From positions 1 through 64,000 of the forward strand of contig NZ_JAJAWH010000016.1 in the NCBI RefSeq assembly GCF_020531965.1: a DNA stretch of 64,000 nucleotides, written 5' to 3'. Positions 59,263-64,000 of this stretch are shown piece by piece. The position numbers and the translations under genes are program-made. Source of the DNA: Pseudorhizobium xiangyangii. GTDB taxonomy: Bacteria > Pseudomonadota > Alphaproteobacteria > Rhizobiales > Rhizobiaceae. Under the pieces are notes generated by a model, which saw only the letters and a list, made by a program, of their open reading frames with translations, did not search any database and had not been told where the DNA came from. Positions within the stretch are counted from its first letter, which is position 1. Each line of letters opens with the position of its first letter.

Positions 59263-60303
59263 ATGATGGATGCGAGAGTGGACGATCTGGACGAGTCGGA
59301 AACGGGTCGCGGCGGTTACAGCCACAAGCTCTCCAATCCTACCCACTTCCTGTGGACGATGATCATCTTCCTGATCCTGGTGGGCTTCGTCGCGGCGATC
59401 CTCTACCGTCAGGCGCACTCGGCCTTCATGGCGAACCCGGGGCTCAACGGCTTCATCCTCGGCGTTCTGATCATCGGCATCGTGCTGGTATTCAATCAGG
59501 TCGTCAGCCTGATGCCGGAGGTGCGCTGGTTCAATGCGTCCCGCGCGGCCGGCAGTGCCGACAAGGTCGGGAGAGCTCCCCGACTTCTGGCGCCGATGCG
59601 AGCCGTCGTCGGCCGACGCCAGGCGATGGCTCTCTCTCCCTCGTCGCAGCGCTCGATCCTCGATTCGATCGGCACACGTCTCGACGAATCGCGGGAAATC
59701 TCGCGCTACCTCATCGGGCTTCTCGTATTTCTTGGCCTTCTCGGCACCTTCTGGGGCCTGATCGAGACCATCGGGTCGATCAGCGGCGTCATCCAGTCGC
59801 TCGATCCCGGCAGCGGCGACGCAAACGATGTGCTCGCGACCGTCAAGAGCGGGTTGACCGCGCCGCTTTCCGGCATGGGAACGGCGTTCTCGTCCTCGCT
59901 CCTCGGTCTCTCCGGCTCGCTTATCCTCGGTTTCCTGGACATCCAGGCTGGCCGTGCGCAGAACCGCTTCCACATGGAACTGGAAAACTGGCTGTCGTCG
60001 GTTACGGATATGGATTCGGATCTCTCCCCGAAGGCACCGGCCATGGGATCGTCGGAGGATATGCGGGCCCTGACCGAGCAATTGCGCAAGCTTGCGGCAT
60101 TGCAGGCCAAGGCGCAGGACGGTTCGCCGAACGATAAATCCCTGTCCGCCATGGCCAATCTGGCCGAAGGCATTCAGGGTCTCGTCAAGAACATGCGCAA
60201 CGAGCAGCAGATGCTGCGGGACTGGATCGAGGCGCAGCAGGAGGAGGCCAAGGTTCTCCGGCGAACGCTCGATCGCCTTTCCGAGAAGATCGGGAGCAAG
60301 TAA
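59263..60303 (+). CDS. MotA/TolQ/ExbB-family channel-like protein
   Basis: 346 aa. Four helices: 28-49, 62-84, 149-171 and 205-227, with a cytoplasmic loop and a C-terminal coiled tail (about 260-346). TM3 GLLGTFWGLIETIG and TM4 SSSLLGLSGSLILGF match MotA/TolQ. Overlaps no gene, but the OmpA-domain partner starts 3 nt later, so the pair is an operon and should form a 5:2-type proton-driven unit in the inner membrane. Role unknown; not flagellar, since no fli/flg genes are near. Confidence 0.88.
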   Translation: MMDARVDDLDESETGRGGYSHKLSNPTHFLWTMIIFLILVGFVAAILYRQAHSAFMANPGLNGFILGVLIIGIVLVFNQVVSLMPEVRWFNASRAAGSADKVGRAPRLLAPMRAVVGRRQAMALSPSSQRSILDSIGTRLDESREISRYLIGLLVFLGLLGTFWGLIETIGSISGVIQSLDPGSGDANDVLATVKSGLTAPLSGMGTAFSSSLLGLSGSLILGFLDIQAGRAQNRFHMELENWLSSVTDMDSDLSPKAPAMGSSEDMRALTEQLRKLAALQAKAQDGSPNDKSLSAMANLAEGIQGLVKNMRNEQQMLRDWIEAQQEEAKVLRRTLDRLSEKIGSK

Positions 60304-60306
60304 CCG

Positions 60307-61338
60307 ATGGCTCTCGTCAAGAATCGCCGTCGCGAGCGAGGGGTCGACTATTGGCCGGGATTCGTGGACGCGCTGTCGACGCTGCTGCTGGCCATCATGT
60401 TCCTGCTCACCGTCTTCGTCCTGGCGCAGTTCCTGCTCAGCCGCGAGATTACCGGCCGGGATGAAGTTCTCACCCGCCTGAATACCCAGATCGCCGAATT
60501 GACCGAATTGCTGGCGCTCGAAAAGGGCAATGCCCAGGACCTCGAGGACGTGCTCGCGAACCTGCAGTCGTCGCTCGCGTCATCGGAAAGCGAGAGATCG
60601 CGCTTGCAATCCTTGCTTGACCAAGGCGCCGGAGCCGGCAATGCAGCTAATGCCCGTGTCGGCCAGTTGACGGAGGAGCTCGGCGACGAGCGGCAGGTCA
60701 GCGCACGCGCGATGAGCCAGATTGAGCTTCTCAACCAGCAGATTGCGGCACTCAGGGCGCAGATTGCTGCCGTGGAGCAGGCATTGCAGGCGTCGGAAGC
60801 CAAGGACCAGACATCGCAGGCGCAGATTTCCGACCTCGGGCGGCGGCTGAACGTGGCGCTGGCGCAGCGGGTTCAGGAACTGAACCGTTACCGCTCCGAC
60901 TTCTTCGGACGGCTGCGCGAAATCCTGTCGGACCGCGAGAACATCCGTATTGTCGGCGATCGCTTTGTCTTCCAGTCCGAGGTGCTGTTCCCGGTTGGCG
61001 GCAGCGACCTTGACGATACGGGCCGCGGCGAGATGGACAAGCTTGCGACCGCGCTTCTCGATCTGGCGCGGGAAATCCCGGCGGAGATCAACTGGGTGCT
61101 GCGGGTCGATGGGCATACGGACAATTCACCGCTGACCGGCACGGGCCGCTACCGCGATAACTGGGAGCTCTCTTCCGCCCGCGCGACGTCGGTGGTGAAG
61201 CATCTGATTTCCCGTGGAGTGCCCGCCAATCGCCTCGTCGCTGCCGGCTTTGGTGAATATCAGCCGCTCGCGCAAGGGGATACGCCGGACGTCCGGTCCC
61301 AGAACCGCCGCATCGAGCTCAAGCTTACCGAGCGCTGA
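60307..61338 (+). CDS. MotB-like OmpA-domain protein
   Basis: 343 aa. One helix (22-45) preceded by Asp21 in WPGFVDALSTLL, the proton-carrier position of MotB; a long coiled coil (50-195); and an OmpA/PAL peptidoglycan-binding domain (220-343) with VDGHTDNSP, NWELSSARA and SQNRRIEL. The coiled-coil spacer is far longer than in flagellar MotB. Partner of the preceding TolQ-like protein. Function unknown; possibly envelope maintenance. Confidence 0.9.
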   Translation: MALVKNRRRERGVDYWPGFVDALSTLLLAIMFLLTVFVLAQFLLSREITGRDEVLTRLNTQIAELTELLALEKGNAQDLEDVLANLQSSLASSESERSRLQSLLDQGAGAGNAANARVGQLTEELGDERQVSARAMSQIELLNQQIAALRAQIAAVEQALQASEAKDQTSQAQISDLGRRLNVALAQRVQELNRYRSDFFGRLREILSDRENIRIVGDRFVFQSEVLFPVGGSDLDDTGRGEMDKLATALLDLAREIPAEINWVLRVDGHTDNSPLTGTGRYRDNWELSSARATSVVKHLISRGVPANRLVAAGFGEYQPLAQGDTPDVRSQNRRIELKLTER

Positions 61339-61340
61339 TT

Positions 61341-63137
61341 TTACAAGGCGCTGACGCTGTCGCGTTCGAGGTCGTGGAATTGCAGGCGCGCAAGCTTGGC
61401 ATAGATGCCGCCGCGGGCGATGAGGCTCTGGTGGGTGCCTTCCTCGACGATGCGGCCCTCGTCCATGACGAGAATGCGATCTGCCTTGAGGACGGTTGCG
61501 AGACGGTGGGCAATCACCAGCGTCGTCCGATCCTTCATCAATCCATCCAACGCCTTCTGCACCAGCGTTTCGCTCTCGGCATCGAGTGCGGAGGTCGCTT
61601 CGTCGAGCAGAAGGACGGGCGACTTGCGCAGGATAGCGCGTGCAATGGCGATCCGCTGACGCTGGCCGCCGGACAGTGTTACGCCGCGTTCACCGGCAAG
61701 CGTGTCGTAGCCGTCCTCAAGCCTGACGATGAACTCGTCCGCCTGCGCCGCGACGGCTGCAGCGCGCACGTCTTCGCGTGAGGCATTGGCCAAGCCGAAG
61801 GCGATGTTGTCGTGGATCGACGCCGCAAATATCGTCACGTCCTGCGGAACGATCGCCAGGCGATTGCGAATGTCGGCCAGGGAGGCTTGGCGCAGATCTA
61901 TGCCGTCCAGGCGCACAGAGCCCGAGACGGGGTCATAGAAGCGCAGCAGCAGTGAAAAGATCGTGCTCTTGCCGGCACCGGAAGGGCCGACGATGGCGAC
62001 CGTCTCTCCGGGGCGAACCTCCAGGGAAAGGCCGTTGAGCGTGACCGTGTTTTCCCGCGAAGGGTAGGCGAAGAAAACCTCGTCGAACGCAATTGCGCCT
62101 CGGGCAGGTGAGGGAAGAGCGACCGGGTTGGCCGGATCGCGGATAGCCGGAACCTCGTGCAACAGCTCGGTCAGCCGCTCGGCTGCTCCACCGGCTTGCG
62201 ACAGTTCGCCCCAAACCTCCGACAATTGTCCCAGCGCGCTGGCGGCGATGACCGAATAGAGCACGAACTGTCCGAGCGTACCGGCCGTCATGGTCCCGCT
62301 CAACACGTTCTGCGCGCCGTACCACAAGACGCCGACAATGCTGCCGAACACCATGAAGATGGCAAATCCGGTGAGAAGTGCGCGGGAGCGGATTGCCGCA
62401 CGGGCGGCGTCGAAGGCGTCTTCCACGGTGGCGGCATAACGGGCGGCGGCAGTCGCTTCGCCGTTGAAGGCCTGAACGGTGCGCGCCGCGCCGATGGTTT
62501 CCGAAGCGAAGGCGGAGGTGCGTGCCAATGTGTCCTGGGCTGCACGCGACCGCTTGCGCACCGAGCGTCCGAAGGCGACCAGCGGAAAGACGATAACCGG
62601 GATCGCGCCGAGCGCTAGGCCGGAGAGCTGCGGGCTCGTGTAGACCATCATCGCCATCGCACCGAGACAGAGGATGGTGTTACGCAGGGCCTGGGAGGCG
62701 GCCGACCCGAAGGCGGACTTGATCTGTACCGTGTCGGCGGTAAGCCTCGAGACGATCTCCCCCGACTGGTTGACGTCGTAGAAGGCCGGAGAGAGGGCTG
62801 TCACGCGCGCGAACACGTCGCCGCGGAGATCGGCGACAACGCGCTCTCCGACGGTGATGACGAAGTAGTAGCGCATGGCGCTGGCCAGCGAAAGCAGCGC
62901 GGCCAGCGTCAGGAGCATGCCGAAGTAGTTGTTGATGAAGGAGCCGTCTGCGGCCCCGAATCCATGGTCGACCATGCGGCGCACGGCGAGCGGCAGGGCA
63001 AGCGTCGTGGCGGCGGAGAGAGTGAGCGAGAACAGCGCCCCGACCACGAGGCCGCGATATCGGGACAGGTATGGAAGCAGGCTTGCAAGCGGTCTGATAG
63101 CCTTGCCTTTCGGCTGTCTGTCTTCTTTATACGCCAC
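61341..63137 (-). CDS. ABC exporter, fused membrane-ATPase (MsbA-like)
   Basis: 598 aa. Six-helix type I exporter core (about 20-325) and an ATPase domain (345-580): Walker A GPSGAGKST, signature LSGGQ, Walker B LLLDEATSALD, H-loop IAHRLAT. A homodimeric half-transporter for lipids or drugs. GTG start at 63137 after GGGGG, spacer short. Its stop is 2 nt past the convergent OmpA gene. Substrate unknown. Confidence 0.92.
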   Translation of the reverse strand: MAYKEDRQPKGKAIRPLASLLPYLSRYRGLVVGALFSLTLSAATTLALPLAVRRMVDHGFGAADGSFINNYFGMLLTLAALLSLASAMRYYFVITVGERVVADLRGDVFARVTALSPAFYDVNQSGEIVSRLTADTVQIKSAFGSAASQALRNTILCLGAMAMMVYTSPQLSGLALGAIPVIVFPLVAFGRSVRKRSRAAQDTLARTSAFASETIGAARTVQAFNGEATAAARYAATVEDAFDAARAAIRSRALLTGFAIFMVFGSIVGVLWYGAQNVLSGTMTAGTLGQFVLYSVIAASALGQLSEVWGELSQAGGAAERLTELLHEVPAIRDPANPVALPSPARGAIAFDEVFFAYPSRENTVTLNGLSLEVRPGETVAIVGPSGAGKSTIFSLLLRFYDPVSGSVRLDGIDLRQASLADIRNRLAIVPQDVTIFAASIHDNIAFGLANASREDVRAAAVAAQADEFIVRLEDGYDTLAGERGVTLSGGQRQRIAIARAILRKSPVLLLDEATSALDAESETLVQKALDGLMKDRTTLVIAHRLATVLKADRILVMDEGRIVEEGTHQSLIARGGIYAKLARLQFHDLERDSVSAL

Positions 63138-63322
63138 TTTACCCCCAGCCTGATCGGCCTCTTTTTTCTGAGACCCGCGGTACTTGTGCTTCCGGCGCCC
63201 ATCCTGTATAGGCTCCGCATCGAATTGGGAAGCCGTGGCCGTCCGGTCTGCGGCTTCATTTATTGGAGAGGGTCTGCGATCGCAATTGCGACATATGGAC
63301 CCCGGACAGCAGGAATAGGGCC

Positions 63323-63544
63323 ATGAAGACTGATATCCACCCCGACTACCACATGATCAAGGTCGTCATGACCGATGGTACCGCGTACGAAACCCGTTCG
63401 ACCTGGGGTTCGGAAGGCGCGACGATGAACCTTGAAATCGATCCGACGTCGCACCCGGCATGGACCGGCGGCAACCAGCAGCTGCTGGACCGCGGCGGCC
63501 GCGTTTCCAAGTTCAACAAGCGCTTCGGTGGTCTCGGCCTCTAA
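63323..63544 (+). CDS. rpmE: 50S ribosomal protein L31, cysteine-free type
   Basis: 73 aa. [20 protein letters not shown], then [22 protein letters not shown], the L31 core. No cysteines, so it does not bind zinc. ATG 63323 has AGGAATAGGG upstream. Followed by a strong terminator. Confidence 0.95.
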   Translation: MKTDIHPDYHMIKVVMTDGTAYETRSTWGSEGATMNLEIDPTSHPAWTGGNQQLLDRGGRVSKFNKRFGGLGL

Positions 63545-63565
63545 GCCGACCAGAGAATTCGAAAA

Positions 63566-63590
63566 GACCCGGCTTCGGCCGGGTTTTTTT
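63566..63590 (+). terminator. Terminator of rpmE
   Basis: CCCGGC-TTCG-GCCGGG followed by seven T: a textbook intrinsic terminator. Confidence 0.95.
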
Positions 63591-63613
63591 GTGCCTTCTT
63601 CAGTGCTGAGGCA

Positions 63614-63640
63614 CAAAAAAAGCAGGCCGATGGCCTGCTT
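63614..63640 (-). terminator. Terminator of the DUF1465 gene
   Basis: Arms AAGCAGGCC / GGCCTGCTT around a 3-nt centre, with a T-run of seven on the minus strand, 27 nt past the DUF1465 stop. Confidence 0.9.
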
Positions 63641-63667
63641 CAGGTGGTGCTGCTGAAACTTTAGTGG

Positions 63668-64000
63668 CTATGCGGTGAAGGCGGTACGCAGAAGATGCAA
63701 CTGTGCACGCACGCCGTTTTCATTGTTCGGCGTCACCACTGCATCGCTCGGGCGATAGATCTCGCGGTCGAGGAGCGCCACGCGGTTCTGCAGGCGCAGC
63801 GAGCGCTCCACGAGGTCCCGGAAGCCCTCCGGCAGGTTGAGCCAGCCCGGCGCATTCTTGTCGACGTTGAAGCCATCGAGGCGGACCTTGTTCTTTTCGG
63901 CAAGGACCTGGTCGCGACTCATTTCACCATTGTTGACGGCCCGCTGCAGGAGCAGCCAGGAGGCCATCTGCATGAGCCGGGTAGTAAGCCGCATCGACTC
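63668..64000 (-). CDS. DUF1465 family protein, 5' end outside the window
   Basis: At least 110 C-terminal residues, open to the window end; the frame continues upstream past 64000. ESMRLTTRLMQMASWLLLQRAVNNGEMS, then PSDAV and a C-terminal RAQLHLLRTAFTA identify DUF1465. Full members are about 160-180 aa. Helical, cytoplasmic, function not settled. No start can be given. Confidence 0.85.
   Translation of the reverse strand, partial: ESMRLTTRLMQMASWLLLQRAVNNGEMSRDQVLAEKNKVRLDGFNVDKNAPGWLNLPEGFRDLVERSLRLQNRVALLDREIYRPSDAVVTPNNENGVRAQLHLLRTAFTA

Noticed and set aside
59263-61338. Zorya anti-phage system
   Set aside because: Only the ZorA/B-like part resembles it; the neighbours are suhB, an ABC exporter and rpmE, with no ZorC/D/E.

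Overview
The window is chromosomal, GC-rich DNA (roughly 60% GC by eye) from an alphaproteobacterium, almost certainly Rhizobiales and most likely Rhizobiaceae (Rhizobium/Agrobacterium/Ensifer/Shinella type). The evidence is CpdR, a MmgR/alpha-r8 small RNA, a ROSE-type RNA thermometer ahead of an Hsp20 gene, homospermidine synthase, Omp10 lipoprotein next to hemH, GapR (DUF2312), Atu4866- and DUF1465-type proteins, and a RIME-like intergenic palindrome. I see no integrase, transposase, plasmid gene, CRISPR array or clear foreign island. The genus cannot be fixed from the sequence alone.

Layout. 1-4.6 kb: manC (GDP-mannose), small envelope/stress proteins (DUF1003, DUF1328, secreted NTF2-like, a possible outer-membrane protein) and tRNA-Val(GAC). 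4.6-8.1 kb: cpdR, N-formylglutamate amidohydrolase, the sRNA mmgR, histidinol-phosphatase (IMPase family) and a lysophospholipase-like hydrolase. 8.2-11.8 kb: a NIPSNAP/TetR divergent pair with a doubled operator, hsp20 with its thermometer, and threonine aldolase. 12-18.5 kb: the gltB - small membrane protein - gltD operon (glutamate synthase). 18.7-26.5 kb: an envelope block (degenerate SGNH protein, MltB, GalU, beta-barrel, KdsD, NfeD and SPFH protein). 26.7-31.9 kb: hemH, a LysM-fused 5'-nucleotidase, omp10 and homospermidine synthase.

32-37.5 kb: DUF3445, a LysR regulator divergent from an SDR/NTF2-like/Atu4866 cluster, then pabB-pabC (folate). 37.5-43.2 kb: a RIME-like repeat, oligoendopeptidase F, a sigma-54-type response regulator with an altered GAFTGA loop, and a DUF882 peptidase-like protein. 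43.3-50.6 kb: a membrane alpha/beta-hydrolase, a diguanylate cyclase, gapR, DUF1244, a second N-formylglutamate amidohydrolase, DUF1036 and pyruvate kinase. 50.6-54.8 kb: hydrolase, TPR protein, rpmJ, purE-purK and two small DUF465 proteins. 54.8-64 kb: ArsR/TSUP, a ThiE-like protein coupled to a Sel1-repeat protein, DUF1648, suhB, a TolQ/MotA-like plus OmpA-domain pair, an ABC exporter, rpmE, and a DUF1465 gene cut by the window end.

Most genes are core housekeeping: nitrogen assimilation, purine, folate and haem synthesis, polyamine synthesis, ribosomal proteins and envelope building. The least understood parts are the stator-like TolQ/OmpA pair (59263-61338), the non-canonical sigma-54 activator (39679-41256), the 53-residue protein inside the gltBD operon, and several strong palindromes, notably the one covering the start codon of the TPR gene at 52205. 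Nothing proves a wholly new system; the stator-like pair is the best candidate.
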